Positions 45,665 to 58,310 of a DNA stretch of 64,000 nt are shown piece by piece. Under the pieces are notes generated by a model that made no database searches, was not told the origin of the DNA, and worked only from the letters and a program-made list of their open reading frames with translations. The translations under genes and the position numbers were made by a program. Position 1 is the first letter of the stretch; each line of letters opens with the position of its first letter. Source of the stretch: Festucalex cinctus (lineage: Eukaryota > Chordata > Actinopteri > Syngnathiformes > Syngnathidae); assembly GCF_051991245.1 (NCBI RefSeq), contig NC_135414.1, forward strand, positions 1,630,501 to 1,694,500. Direction: 5' to 3'.

Positions 45665-47811
45665 AGCTGCGAGCAGCTATAAAGGTCCCTCGCAACCCGG
45701 GCCACGTTGGGGTATTTGCACGTCGGGGTCCTGGCATGTTGGGGTACTGTCAAATAGGAAACCATCTAAATTGTAAACGTTTTTGCCATGCTTTGTGTTT
45801 GTAAAGTTTCATGGAAAGGCCAAAAATGATGCACAATTAACAAAATAAAATCAAAATGCATTGTCACATGGCTATATAGAATACTTTTTGAATATATTAG
45901 GCATGCCTGCCAATATTGACACATCTAGCTGAATCATATAATCAGAAAGACTTCACAAAAATGTCTAGAGGGCGCTATTGAGCAATTTATTACAAATTGC
46001 ACAACAAATCTCTAAATAAAATATTCATGTTCCAGACAGGTCTGGTGTGTGTGCAAAGTTTTGTGAGTTTTCGCCCATATTTAGACTCTCAAAAAAGCAT
46101 TTTTCTTCACAAACAATGCATGGCTACAGCAAAGGCGTGTGACAAAATAAAAAAATTCAATAACTTTTCATCTTAAATATCTTAAGATGAAACACGCCAA
46201 AGAATGAAGACGATCTGATAAGTTCTGTTGAAAATATGACCCCTATAAAAGGCCCCAAAAAATGGCAGACTTCCCGTTTGATTCAGCATATGGCTTTAGA
46301 AACCTTTTTGTAAGTCTTAGGCTGATAGGTATCCCAATTTCTACAAATCTAGCTGAATCATAAAATACAAAACATTTGCAAAAGCTTCATAAAAATGTCT
46401 AGAGGGTGCTATTGAACCATTTATTGCAAATTGAATAAGAAATCTCTAAAATATTCATGCTTATGACAAGTCTGATGTGTGTGTAAAGTTTCATGAGTTT
46501 TTGCACGTTTAGACCAAAAAAAAGCAGCATTTTACTTGGCAAACAATGCATCGCCATGACAACGGCGTGCGACAAAATAAATAACTTTCGATAACTTTGC
46601 ATCTTAAACATCTTAAGATGAAGCACACCAAGTTTGAAGACAGTCGGATAAATTTTGTAGGAGGAGTTCGTTAAAATATGACCCCTAAAAAAGGCCACAA
46701 AAAATGGCTACAATTCCCAACGTAAATCAAAATGGCGGACTTCCTGTTTGGTTTAGCAGATGGCTCCAAGAGACTTTTTTGTACATCGTGGGCTCTTATG
46801 TATGCCTCTAAATTATCATAGCGCTAGGTGAGACGTACAACCGGGAATGCTTCGTTAAAGAGGAGTTTTTTTTAGCTCAAAATGTGATGCCCGGCCCCTA
46901 CGGGACTTCCTGTTGGGTTTAGCACATGGCACCAAGAGACTTTTTTGTACATCGTGGGCTGTTACATTTGTCTCCAAATTTTCGTAGCTCTAGCTGCTTC
47001 GTACAACTGGGAATGCTTCATTAAGAAGGAATTTTTTCCTTTGCAAACTGTGCATGCCACGGCAACAGCGTGCGATGAAATAAAAAGCTTTCAATAACTT
47101 TTCATCTTCAACATCTTAAGATGAATCACACCAAGTTTGGAGATGATCGGATAAACTCTGTAGGAGGAGTTCGTTAAAATAAGACCCCTATGAAATGGCC
47201 AAAAAAAATGGCAACACATTCCAAAGTAAATCAAAATGGCGGACGTCCTGTTAGGTTTAGCATATGGTTCAAAAAGAGTTTTTTGTACCTCGAGGGCTGT
47301 TATATACCTCTACAAATTTTGGTAACTCTAGGTGAAATGTACAGCCGGGTATGCTTTGTTAAAGAGGAGTTTTTTTTTAGCTCAAAATGTGATGCCCGGC
47401 CCCTGGGGGACTTCCTGTTGGGTTTAGCACAGAGCACCAAGAGACTTTTTTGTACATCTTGGGCTGTTACATATGTCTACAAATTTTCGTAGCTCTTGCT
47501 GCTTCGTACAAATGGGAATGCTTCTTTAAGTATATTTTTTTTCCTTTGCAAACAGTGCATGCCATGACAACAGTGTGCGACGAAATACAAAGCTTTCAAT
47601 AACTTTTCATCTTCACCATCTTAAGATGAATCACACCAAGTTTGAAGATGATCGGATAAACACTGTAGGAGGAGTTCGTTAAAATAAGACCCCAATGAAA
47701 TGGCCAAAAAAATGGCAACACGTTCCAAAATAAATCAAAATGGTGGACTTCCTGTGAGGTTTAGCATATGGTTCAAAAAGAGTTTTTTGTAGGTCATAGC
47801 CTGTTACATAT
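45664..47811 (+). repeat. Array unit 11, left part (type A, start variant)
   Basis: It starts AGCTGCGAGCAGCTATAAAG directly after Helitron coding sequence, lacking the CTAG. It proceeds through normal type-A phrases to the Rex3 insertion after GCCTGTTACATAT. Confidence 0.88.
47799..47811. repeat. Rex3 target-site duplication, left copy
   Basis: GCCTGTTACATAT, identical to 51173-51185. The first G could be shared with the element end, so the duplication is 12 or 13 bp. Confidence 0.9.
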
Positions 47812-47852
47812 CCATCCATCCATCCATCTTCTACCGCTTATCCGGGGTCGGG

Positions 47853-49025
47853 TCACGGGGGCAGCAGCTTCAGGAGGGAAACCCAGACTTCCCTCTCCCC
47901 AGCCACTTCAACCAGCTCCTCCGGTGGGATCCCGAGGCGTTCCCAGGCCAACCGAGAGACATAGTCTCTCCAGCGTGTCCTGGGTCGTCCCCGCGGCCTC
48001 CCGCCAGTGGGACATGCCCGGAACACCTCCCCAGGGAGGCGTCCAGGAGGCATCCGAACCAGATGCCCGAGCCACCTCAGCTGGCTCCTCTCAACGCGGA
48101 GGAGCAGCGGCTCGACTCCGAGTCCCTCCCGGATGACCGAGCTTCTCACCCTATCTCTAAGGGAGAGCCCGGACACCCTGCGGAGGAAACTCATTTCGGC
48201 CGCTTGTATCCGGGATCTCGTTCTTTCGATCACGACCCACAGCTCGTGACCATAGGTGAGGGTTGGAACGTAGATCGACCGGTAAATCGAGAGCTTTGCC
48301 TTTTGGCTCAGCTCTTTCTTTACCACGACGGACCGATACAGAGTCTGCATCACTGCAGACGCTGCACCGATCCGCCTGTCGATGTCCCGCTCCATCCTAC
48401 CCTCACTCGTGAACAAGACCCCAAGATACTTGAACTCCTCCACTTGGGGCAGGATCTCATCCCCGACCTGAAGACGACACTCCACCCTTTTCCGACTGAG
48501 GACCATGGTCTCGGATTTGGAGGTGCTGATCCTCATCCCAGCCGCTTCACACTCGGCTGCGAACCGCTCCAGTGAGAGCTGAAGGCCCCGGCCTGATGAA
48601 GCCAACAGCACCACATCATCTGCAAAGAGCAGCGATGCAATGCTGAGGCCACCAAACCGGAACCCCTCCACGCCTCGGCTGCGCCTAGAAATTGTGTCCA
48701 TAAAAGTTATGAACAGAATTGGTGACAAAGGGCAACCTTGGCGGAGTCCAACCCTCACCGGAAACGAATCCGACTTACTGCCGGCAATGCGGACCAAACT
48801 CTGGCAACGGTCGTACAGGGACTGAACAGCCCGTATCAAGGGGCCCGGCACCCCGTACTCCCGAAGCACCCCCCACAGAACTCCCCGAGGGACACGGTCG
48901 AACGCCTTCTCCAAATCCACAAAACACATGTGGACTGGTTGAGCGAACTCCCACGCACCCTCGAGGATCCTGTGGAGGGTGTAGAGCTGGTCCACTGTTC
49001 CACGGCCAGTACGAAAACCACACTG
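47853..49025 (-). pseudogene. Rex3 reverse transcriptase, C-terminal part
   Basis: Same frame as the upstream Rex3 segment, separated only by an in-frame TAG at 49026-49028. The first Met here (48995) is therefore internal. Landmarks are AQPVHMCFVDLEKAFDRVPR (catalytic Asp), GLRQGCPLSPILFITFMD, the catalytic FADDVVLLASS, EEFKYLGVLF and, after the polymerase, SLRDRVRSSVIREGLG and QLRWLGHLVRMPPGRLPG, the conserved C-terminal block of RTE elements. It ends at LLKLLPP with a stop at 47853, about 25 bp before the ATCC tail, so the 3' UTR is very short, as usual for Rex3. Confidence 0.95.
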
Positions 49026-50455
49026 CTACTCCTGAATCCGAGATTCGACTACCCGACGGACCCTCCTCTCCAGCACCCCTGAATAGACCTTACCAGGGAG
49101 GCTGAGGAGTGTGATCCCTCTGTAGTTGGAACACACCCTCCGGTCCCCCTTCTTAAAAAGGGGGACCACCACCCCGGTCTGCCAATCCAGAGGCACTGTC
49201 CCCGATGTCCACGCGATGTTGTAGAGACGTGTCAACCACGACAGCCCCACAACATCCAGAGTCTTTAGGAACTCCGGGCGGATCTCATCCACCCCCGGGG
49301 CCCTGCCACCGAGGAGCTTTCCAACCACCTCAGTGACTTCGACCCCAGAGATAGGAGAGCCCACCCCAGAGTCCCCAGACTCTGCTTCCTCAAAAGGAGA
49401 CGTGTTGGTGGAATTGAGGAGGTCTTCGAAGTATTCCCCCCACCGCTTCACGACGTCCCGAGTCGAGGTCAGCAGCACCCCATCGCCACTATACACAGTG
49501 TTAATGGTGCACTGCTTTCCTCTCCTGAGACGCCGGATGGTGGACCAGAATTTCCTCGAAGCCGTCCGGAAGTCGTTTTCCATGGCCTCACCGAACTCCT
49601 CCCATGTCCGAGTTTTTGCCTCAGCAACCGCCGAAGCCGCGTTCCGCTTGGCCATCCGGTACCTGTCAGCTGCCTCCGGAGTCCGACAGGCCAAAAAGGC
49701 CCGATAGGACTCCTTCTTCAGCTTGACGGCATCCCTTACCGCTGGTGTCCACCAGCGGGTTCGAAGATTGCCGCCGCGACAGGCACCGACCACCTTACGG
49801 CCACAGCTCCGATCGGCCGCCTCAACAATGGAGGCGCGGAACATGGCCCATTCGGACTCAATGTCCCCCGCCTCCCCCGAGACAAGGGAGAAGCTCTGCC
49901 GGAGGTGGGCATTGAAACTCTTTCTGACAGGGGATTCCGCCAGACGTTCCCAGCAAACCCTCACAATACGTTTGGGTCTGCCAGGTCGGACTGGCATCTT
50001 CCCCCACCATCGGAGCCAACACACCACCAGGTGGTGATCAGTTGACAGCTCCGCCCCTCTCTTCACCCGAGTGTCCAGAACATGCGGCCGCAAATCCGAT
50101 GACACGACTACAAAGTCGATCATCGAACTGCGGCCTAGGGTGTCCTGGTGCCAAGTGATAATATGGACACCCTTATGCTTGAACATGGTGTTCGTTATGG
50201 ACAAACCGTGACGAGCACAGAAGTCCAATAACAGAACACCGCTCAGGTTCCGATCAGGGGGGCCGTTCCTCCCAATCACGCCCCTCCAGGTCTCACTGTC
50301 ATTCCCCACGTGAGCGTTGAAGTCCCCCAGTAGGATGAGGGAGTCCCCAGAGGGAGCGCTCTCCAGCACACCCTCCAAGGACTCCAAAAAGGGTGGGTAC
50401 TCTGAGCTGCTGTTTGGTGCATATGCACAAACAACAGTCAACCCGTCCCCCCAAC
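49026..50455 (-). pseudogene. Rex3 endonuclease C-terminal half and RT N-terminal part
   Basis: The frame includes TVVCAYAPNSSSEYPPFLES, ILLGDFNAHVGND (the GDFN motif), TWHQDTLGRSSMIDFVVVS and ELSTDHHLVVCWL (the SDH-like catalytic His). It then passes through the linker to LLGGRAPGVDEIRPEFLK, VVPLFKKGDRRVCSNYRGI and LLSLPGKVYSGVLERRVRR. It ends at VVESRIQE before a TAG at 49026-49028 that replaces an expected Glu codon just before QCGFR. The upstream frameshift lies in a G run at about 50440-50458. The first start-like codon in this frame (50441) is TTG and is not a real start. Confidence 0.93.
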
Positions 50456-51015
50456 CGAAGGCGGAGGGAGGCTACCCTCTCGTCCACCGGGGTAAACCCC
50501 AACGTACAGGCGCCAAGCCGGGGGGCAATAAGTATGCCCACACCTGCTCTGCGCCTCACACCGTGGGCAACTCCAGAGTGGAAGAGAGTCCAACCCCTCT
50601 CAAGAGGACTGGTACCAGAGCCCAAGCTGTGTGTGGAGGCGAGTCCGACTATGTCTAGTCGGTACTTCTCGGCCTCGCACACCAGCTCGGGCTCCTTCCC
50701 TGCCAGAGAGGTGACGTTCCATGTCCCAAGAGCCAGCTTCTGTAGCCGGGGGTCGGTCCGCCAAGGTCTCCTCCCTTGGCTGCCACCCAGCCTACACTGC
50801 ACCCGACCCCTTTGGCCCCTCCCACCGGTGGTGAGCCCGTGGGAAGGGGGACCCACGTTGCCTCTTCGGGCTGTGCCCGGCCGGGCCCCATGGGTGCAGG
50901 CCCGGCCACCAGGCGCTCGCCAGCGAGCCCCGCCTCCAGCCCTGGCTCCAGAGGGGGGCCCCGGTGACCCGCGTCCGGGCAAGGGAAACGCGTCTCCAAA
51001 GTTATTTTCCATCAT
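50450..51015 (-). pseudogene. Rex3 endonuclease N-terminal part
   Basis: Begins MMENNFGDAF at 51015, with a Gly/Pro/Arg-rich leader, then LALGTWNVTSLAGKEPELVC (endonuclease strand 1) and EKYRLDIVGLASTHSLGSG (the Glu of other endonucleases is replaced by the S/T-T-H version usual in Rex3). HGVRRRAGVGILIAPRL and TPVDERVASLRLRLGG follow, after which the frame is lost in the G run. Upstream to 51172 is the conserved 5' leader, which includes CTAGGAGCTATGTTGTCTGG. In the intact element this part would be continuous with the following segment. Confidence 0.93.
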
Positions 51016-51172
51016 AAGGGTCTTCTGAGCCGTTCTTAGTCTGGCCCCTCACCTAGGACCTGTTTGCCATGGGTGACCCTACCAGGGGCATAAAGCCCCA
51101 GACAACATAGCTCCTAGGTTCATTGGGACACGCAAACCCCTCCACCACGTTAAGGTGCCGGCTCACGGAGGG

Positions 51173-51185
51173 GCCTGTTACATAT
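51173..51185. repeat. Rex3 target-site duplication, right copy
   Basis: GCCTGTTACATAT, after which the array phrase GTGTACCAATTTTCGTAG resumes exactly as in uninterrupted copies. Confidence 0.9.
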
Positions 51186-53509
51186 GTGTACCAATTTTCG
51201 TAGCTCTAGATTAAACGTACAACCGGCAATGCTTCGTGAAGTAAGAATTTTTAAACTCTAAATTTGATGCGTCGCCGCCGTCATATAGTATATCAAAAAC
51301 TTTAGATTTTTTACAATGATGTTGTCCCAGGTGTTGAGATGGTCCATCCCAAGTTTGAAGTCAATCGGGTTAACCGTGTAGGAGAAGCGGGCAAAAGTAT
51401 GACCCCTGTAAATGTGCAAAACTGGGCCAAAATTGGACATTCAGATGATCATACCTCACTTTCTGTCTATTTTAGGGTACACACATCAAAGAGGTTTTTG
51501 TTCATCCAATCGGAAATGCTCCATAAAAATGTATAGAGGGCGCGATTTATTGCAAATTGCACGAGAAATCTCTAAAGATTCATGTTCATGACAAGTCTGA
51601 TGTGTGTGCAAAGTTTCATGAGTTTTCACACATGTATAGACCAAAAAAATAAGCAGCACTTTACTTGGCAAACAATGCATCGCTATGGCAACAGCATGTG
51701 ACAAAATAAAAAACTTTCGATAACTTTGCATCTTAAACATCTTAAGATGAAACACACCAAGTTTGAAGACGGTCGGATGAATTTTGTACGAGGAGTTCGT
51801 GAAAATATGACCCCTAAGAAAGGCCACAAAAAATGGCTACAAATGCCGACGTAAATCAAAATGGCGGACTTCCTGTTTAGTTTAGCAGATGGTTCCATGA
51901 GACTTTTTTGTACACCGTGGGCTCTTATGTATGCCTCCAAATTATCATTGCGCTAGGTGAAACGTACAACCGGGAATGCTTCGTTAAAGAGGAGTTTTTT
52001 TTAGCTCAAAATGTGATGCCCGGCCCCTGCGGGACTTCCTGTTGGGTTTAGCACATGGCACCAAGTGACTTTTTTGTACATCCTGGGCTGTTACATATGT
52101 CTACAATTTTTCGTCGCTCTTGCTGCTTCGTACAACTGGGAATGCTTCATTAAGAAGGATTTTTTTCCTTTGCAAAAAGTGCATGCCACGACAACAGCGT
52201 GTGACGAAATAAAAAACTTTCAATAACTTTTCATTTTCAACATCTTAAGATGAATCACACCAAGTTTGAAGATGATCGGATAAACTCTGTAGGAGGAGTT
52301 TGTTAAAATATGACCCCTATGAAATGGCCAAAAAAAAATGGCAACACATTCCAAAGTAAATCAAAATGGCGGACGTCCTGTTAAGTTTAGCATATGGTTC
52401 AAAAATAGTTTTTTGTACCTCGAGGGCTGTTATATACCTCTACAAATTTTGGTAACTCTAGGTGAAACGTACAGCCGGGTATGCTTTGCTAAAGAGGAGT
52501 TTTTTGTTTTTTTTTAGCTCAAAATGTGATGCCCGGCCCCTGGGGGACTTCCTGTTGGGTTTAGCACAGGGCACCAAGAGACTTTTTTGTACATCTTGGG
52601 CTGTTACATATGTCTACAAATTTTCGTAGCTCTTGCTGCTTCGTACAAATGGGAATGCTTCTTTAAGTATATTTTTTTTCCTTTAAAAACAGTGCATGCC
52701 ATGACAACAGTGTGCGACGAAATACAAAGCTTTCAATAACTTTTCATCTTCAACATCTTAAGATGAATCACACCAAGTTTGAATATGATCGGATAAACAC
52801 TGTAGGAGGAGTTCGTTAAAATAAGACACCAATGAAATGGCCAAAAAAATGGCAACACGTTCCAAAATAAATCAAAATGGTGGACTTCCTGTTAGGTTTA
52901 GCATATGGTTCAAAAAGAGTTTTTTGTAGGTCATAGCCTGTTACATATGTGTACCAATTTTCGTAGCTCTAGATTAAACGTACAACCGGCAATGCTTCGT
53001 GAAGTAAGAATTTTTAAACTCTAAATTTGATGCGCCGCCGCCGTCATATAGTATATCAAAAACTTTTAGTTTTTCACAATGATGTTGTCCCGGGTGTTGA
53101 GATGGTACATCCCAAGTTTGAAGTCAATCGGGTTAACCGTGTAAGAGAAGCGGGCAAAAGTATGACCCCTGTAAATGTGCAAAAATTGGCAAAAATTGTA
53201 CATTTAAATACTCATACCTCACTTTCTGTCTATTTTAGGGTACACACTTCAAAGAGGTTTTTGTTCATTGGGATGTGCTACAGGTGCCACACAATTTTCA
53301 TAGCCGTCGGACAATCGTAGCGGGACAGGGATCCGTTTAACCTATGTAGGGGGCGCTAAGGAGCCATTTTTCTGTTATCATGTATGGCGACTTTAAAATA
53401 TCAAATTTTTCGCCAGGCCTGATGTGCGTGTAAAGTTTGGTGAGTTTTCGGTCACGTTTAGTGTCTCAAAAATGTGATCGTTTGCGGAGAATAATAATAA
53501 TAATAATAA
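51173..53509 (+). repeat. Array unit 11, right part (type A)
   Basis: It continues from the Rex3 target site. A junction near 51505 (TTGTTCATCCAATCGGAAAT) skips forward to a phrase normally found elsewhere in the unit. The part from about 52310 to 53440 resembles 57110-58260. It ends in (TAA)n with no terminal module. Confidence 0.85.
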
Positions 53510-55439
53510 CTAGAGCTGCGAGCAGCTATAAAGGGCCCTCGCAACCCGGGCCACGTTGGGGTATTTGCACGTCGGGGTACTGGCATGCTGCATCTAAATT
53601 TTAAACGTTTTTGCCATGCTTTGTGTTTGTAAAGTTTCATGGAAAGGCCAAAAATGATGCACAATTAACAAAATAAAATCAAAATGGATTGGCACATGGC
53701 TATATAGAATACTTTTTGAATATATTAGGCATGCCTGCCAATATTCACACATCTAGCTGAATCATATAATCGGAAAGACTTCATAAAAATGTCTAGAGGG
53801 CGCTATTGAAGCATTTATTGCAAATTTAATAAGAAATCTCTAAAATATTCATGCTTATGACAAGCCTGATGTGTGTGTAAAGTTTCATGAGTTTTTGCAC
53901 ATGTTTAGACCAAAAAAAAAAGCAGCATTTTACTTGGCAAACAATGCATCGCCATGAAACGGTGTGGGACAAAATAAATAACTTTCGATAACTTTGTATC
54001 TTAAACATCTTAAGATGAAGCACACCAAGTTTGAAGACAGTCGGATAAATTTTGTAGGAGGAATTCGTTAAAATATGACCCCTAAAAAAGGCCACAAAAA
54101 ATGGCTACAAATCCCAACGTAAATCAAAATGGCGGACTTCCTGTTTGTTTTGGAAGATGGTTCCAAGAGACTATTTTGTACATCGTGGGCTCTTATGTAT
54201 GCCTCTAAATTATCATAGCGCTAGGTGAAACGTACAACCGGGAATGCTTCGTTAAAGAGGAGTTTTTTTACCTCAAAATGTGATGACTTACGGGACTTCC
54301 TGTTGGGTTTAGCACATGGCACCAAGAGACTTTTTTGTACATTGTGGGCTGTTAAATTTGTCTCCAAATTTTCGTAGCTCGAGCTGCTTCGTACAACTGT
54401 GAATGCTTCATTAAGAGGGAATTTTTTCCTTTGCAAACTGTGCATGCCACGGCAACAGCGTGCGACGAAATAAAAAGCTTTCAATAACTTTTCATCTTCA
54501 ACATTTTAAGATGAATCACACCAAGTTTGGAGATGATCGGATAAACTCTGTAGGAGGAGTTCGTTAAAATAAGACCCCTATGAAATGGCCCAAAAAATGT
54601 CAACACGTTCCAAAGTAAATCAAAATGGCGGACTTCCTGTTCGGTTTAGCATATGGTTCAAAAAGAGTTTTTTGTACCTTGAGGGCTGTTACATATGTCT
54701 TCAAATGTTGGTAACTCTAGGTGAAATGTACAGCCGGGAATGCTTCATTAAATAAGAATTTTGAAACACAAAATTTGATGCCTCGCCTCTGGCGGACTTC
54801 CTGTTAGGTTTAGCATATGGTTCAAAAAGAGTTTTTTGTAGATCATAGTCTGTTACATATGTGTACCAATTTTCGTGGCTCTCAGTTAAACGTACCACGG
54901 CAATGCTTTGTTAAGTAAGAATTTTGAAACTGTAAATTTGATGCCCCGCCACCGTCATATAGTATGTCAAAAACTTTAGATTTTTTACCATGATGTTGTC
55001 CCAGGTGTTGAGATGGTACAGCCCAAGTTTGAAGTCAATCGGGTTAACCGTGTAGGAGAAGCGGGCAAAAGTATGACCCCTGTAAATGTGCAAAAATGGG
55101 CCAAAATTGGACATTCAAATACTCATACCTCACTTCCTGTCTATTTTAGGGTACACATATCAAAGAGGTTTTTGTTCATCTGGATGTGCTACAGGTGCCA
55201 CACAATTTTCGTAGCCATAGGACAATCGTAGCGGGACAGGGATCCGTTAAACCTATGTAGGTGGCGCTACAGAGCCATTTTTCTGTTATCATGTATGGCG
55301 ACTTTAAAATATCAAATTTTTCGCCAGGCCCGATCTCCGTGTAAAGTTTGGTGAGTTTTCGTTCATGTTTAGTGCCTCAAAAATGTGGTTGTTTGCGGAA
55401 AAGACTAATAACAAAGAAAAAGAAGAAGAAGAATAATAA
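53510..55439 (+). repeat. Array unit 12 (type A)
   Basis: Starts CTAGAGCTGC and ends AAGAAGAAGAATAATAA. The first 700 bp resemble 45664-46700 and 58311-59400. Confidence 0.87.
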
Positions 55440-58310
55440 CTAGAGCTGCGAGCAGCTATAAAGGGCCCTCGCAACCTGGGCCACGTTGGGGTACTTGCAC
55501 GTCGGGGTACTGGCACGTTGGGGTACTGTCAAATCGGACAAGGACCATCTAAAATGTTTTTGACAAGCTTTGTGAGTGCAAAAGGCCAAAGATGGTGTGC
55601 AATTCCCAAAATAAATTCAAAATGGCGGACTTCCTTTTAGGTTTAGCATACGGCTACAGAATACTTTTTGTAGGTCTTAAGCTAATAGGTATGCCTCCCA
55701 GTTTTCACAAATCTAGGTCAAGTCATCTTTAGTTGTGTATCGCTTGAATCATACAATTGGAAATGCTCCATAAAAATGCATAGAGGGCGCTATTGAGCAC
55801 AACGTTGGGTTACTCGCACGTCAGGGTACTGGCACGTTGGGGTACTGTTACATGGAAGAAGGACCATTTAAAATGTTAGTTTTTTCCATGCCTTGTCTGT
55901 GCAAAGTTTAATGAAAGAGGCCAAAAATGATGTATAATTCCCAAAATAAAATCAAAATAGCGGACTTCCTCTTTGGTTTGGCAAATGGCTACATAATACT
56001 TTTTTGTAGGTTTTAGGCTGATAGGGGTCTGTCCTAATTTTCACAAATCTAGCAGAATCATACAATCGGAAATACTTCATAAAAATGTCTAGAGGGCGCT
56101 ATTTATTGCAAATTGCACAATAAATTTCTAAAAACTCATGTTCATGACAAGTCTGATGTGTTTGCAAAGTTTCATGAGTTTTCACACATGTATAGATAAA
56201 AAAACAAAGCAGCACTTTACTTGGCAAACAATGCATCGCTATAGCAGCAGCGTGCGACAAAATAAAAAACTTTCGATAACTTTGCATCTTAAACATCTTA
56301 AGATGAAACACACCAAGTTTGAAGACGGTCGGATGAACTTTGTACGAGGAGTTCGTTAAAATATGACCCCTGAAAAAGGCCACAAAAAATGGCAACAAAT
56401 CCCATCGTAAATCAAAATGGCGGACTTCCTGTTTGGTTTAGCACATGGTTCCAAGAGACTTTTTTGTACATCGTGGGCTCTTATGTATGCCTGCAAATTA
56501 TCATAGCGCTAGGTGAAACGTACAACCGGGAATGCTTCGTTAAAGAGGAGTTTTCTAGCTCAAAATGTGATGCCGGCCCCTGGGGGACTTCCTGTTGGGT
56601 TTAGCACATGGCACCAAGAGACTTTTTTGTACATTGTGGGCTGTTACATATGTCTACAAATTTTTGTAGCTCTAGCTGCTTCGTACAACTGGGAATGCTT
56701 CATTAAGAAGGATTTTTTTCCTTTGCAAAAAGTGCATGCCACGACAACAGCGTGCGACGAACGCAACCCGGACCACGTTGGGGTACTTGCACGTCGGGGT
56801 ACTGGCACGTTGGGGTACTGTCAAATAGGACAAGGACCATCTAAAATGTTTTTGACAAGCCTTGTATGTGCAAAGTTTAATCAAAACGCAAAATATGGTG
56901 TGCAATTCCCAAAATAAATTCAAAATGGCGGACTTCCTTTTAGGTTTAGCATACGGCTACAGAATACTTTTTGTAGGTCTTAAGCTAATAGGTATGCCTC
57001 CCAGTTTTCACAAATCTAGGTCAAGTCATCTTTAGTTGTGTATCGCTTGAATCATACAATTGGAAATGCTCCATAAAAATGCATAGAGGGCGCTATTGAG
57101 CTATTGAGGAGTTCGTTAAAATATGACCCCTATGAAATGGCCCAAAAAATGGCAACACATTCCAAAGTAAATAAAAATGGCGGACATCCTGTTAGGTTTA
57201 GCATATGGTTCAAAAAGAGTTTTTTGTACCTCAAGGGCTGTTATATACCTCTACAAATTTTGGTAACTCTAGGTGAAACATACAGCCGGGTATGCTTTGT
57301 TAAAGAGGAGTTTTTTAGCTTAAAATGTGATGCCCGGCCCCTGGGGGACTTCCTGTTGGGTTTAGCACAGGGCACCAAGAGACTTTTTTGTACATCTTGG
57401 GCTGTTACATATGTCTACAAATTTTCGTAGCTCTAGCTGCTTCGTACAACTGGCAATGCTTCTTTAAGGATATTTTTTTTCCTTTGCAAACAGTGCATGC
57501 CATGACAACAGCGTGCGACGAAATACAAAGCTTTCAATAACTTTTCATCTTCAACATCTTAAGATGAATCACACCAAGTTTGAAGATGATCGGATAAACA
57601 CTGTAGGAGGAGTTCGTTAAAATAAGACCCCAATGAAATGGCCAAAAAAATGGCAACACGTTCCAAAATAAATCAAAATGGCGGACTTCCTGTGAGGTTT
57701 AGCATATGGTTCAAAAAGAGTTTTTTGTAGGTCATAGCCTGTTACATATGTGTACAAATTTTCGTAGCTCTAGATTAAACGTACAACCGGCAATGCTTCA
57801 TGAAGTAAGAATTTTTAAACTCTAAATTTGATGCGTCGCCGACGTCATATAGTATATCAAAAACTTTAGATTTTTTACAATGATGTTGTCCCAGGTGTTG
57901 AGATGGTCCATCCCAAGTTTGAAGTTAATCGGGTTAACCGTGTAGGAGAAGCGGGCAAAAGTATGACCCCTGTAAATGTGCAAAACTGGGCCAAAATTGG
58001 ACAGTCAGATGATCATACCTCACTTTCTGTCTATTTTAGGGTACACACATCAAAGAGGTTTTTGTTCATCTGGATGTGCTACGGGTGCCACACAATTTTC
58101 GTCGCCATAGGACAATCGTAGCGGGACAGGGATCCGTTTAACCTATGTAGGTGGCGCTATGGAGCCATTTTTCTGTTATCATGTATGGCGACTTTAAAAT
58201 ATCAAATTTTTCGCCAGGCCTGATGTGCGTGTAAAGTTTGGTGAGTTTTCGTTCACGTTTAGCGTCTCAAAAATGCGATTGTTTGTGGAGAAGAAGAATA
58301 ATAAGAATAA
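55440..58310 (+). repeat. Array unit 13 (type A, fused)
   Basis: The first 1.3 kb is nearly identical to 14276-15570. At about 56760 (GTGCGACGAACGCAACCCGG) it jumps to a second unit-start region lacking the hairpin, and at about 57103 (GAGCTATTGAGGAGTTCG) it jumps again. It is therefore a patchwork of at least three pieces. Confidence 0.85.

Larger units (their letters stand above)
47812..51172 (-). mobile_element. Rex3: Rex3 (RTE-clade LINE), near full length with target duplications
   Basis: The 13-bp sequence GCCTGTTACATAT flanks the element at 47799-47811 and 51173-51185. The uninterrupted site CCTGTTACATATGTGTACC is present in sibling units near 10299 and 52938. At about 3.36 kb it is the expected full length. 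The minus-strand 3' end is a short GGAT repeat (plus ATCC, 47811-47827), the typical Rex3 tail. Sites matching the widely used Rex3 RT primers (recalled from the literature) are at about 48720-48740 (two mismatches) and 49165-49184. The ORF is broken by one stop and one frameshift. Confidence 0.95.

Noticed and set aside
47853..50037. Plus-strand open frames within Rex3
   Set aside because: They are antisense to the Rex3 ORF, which has clear endonuclease and RT motifs.
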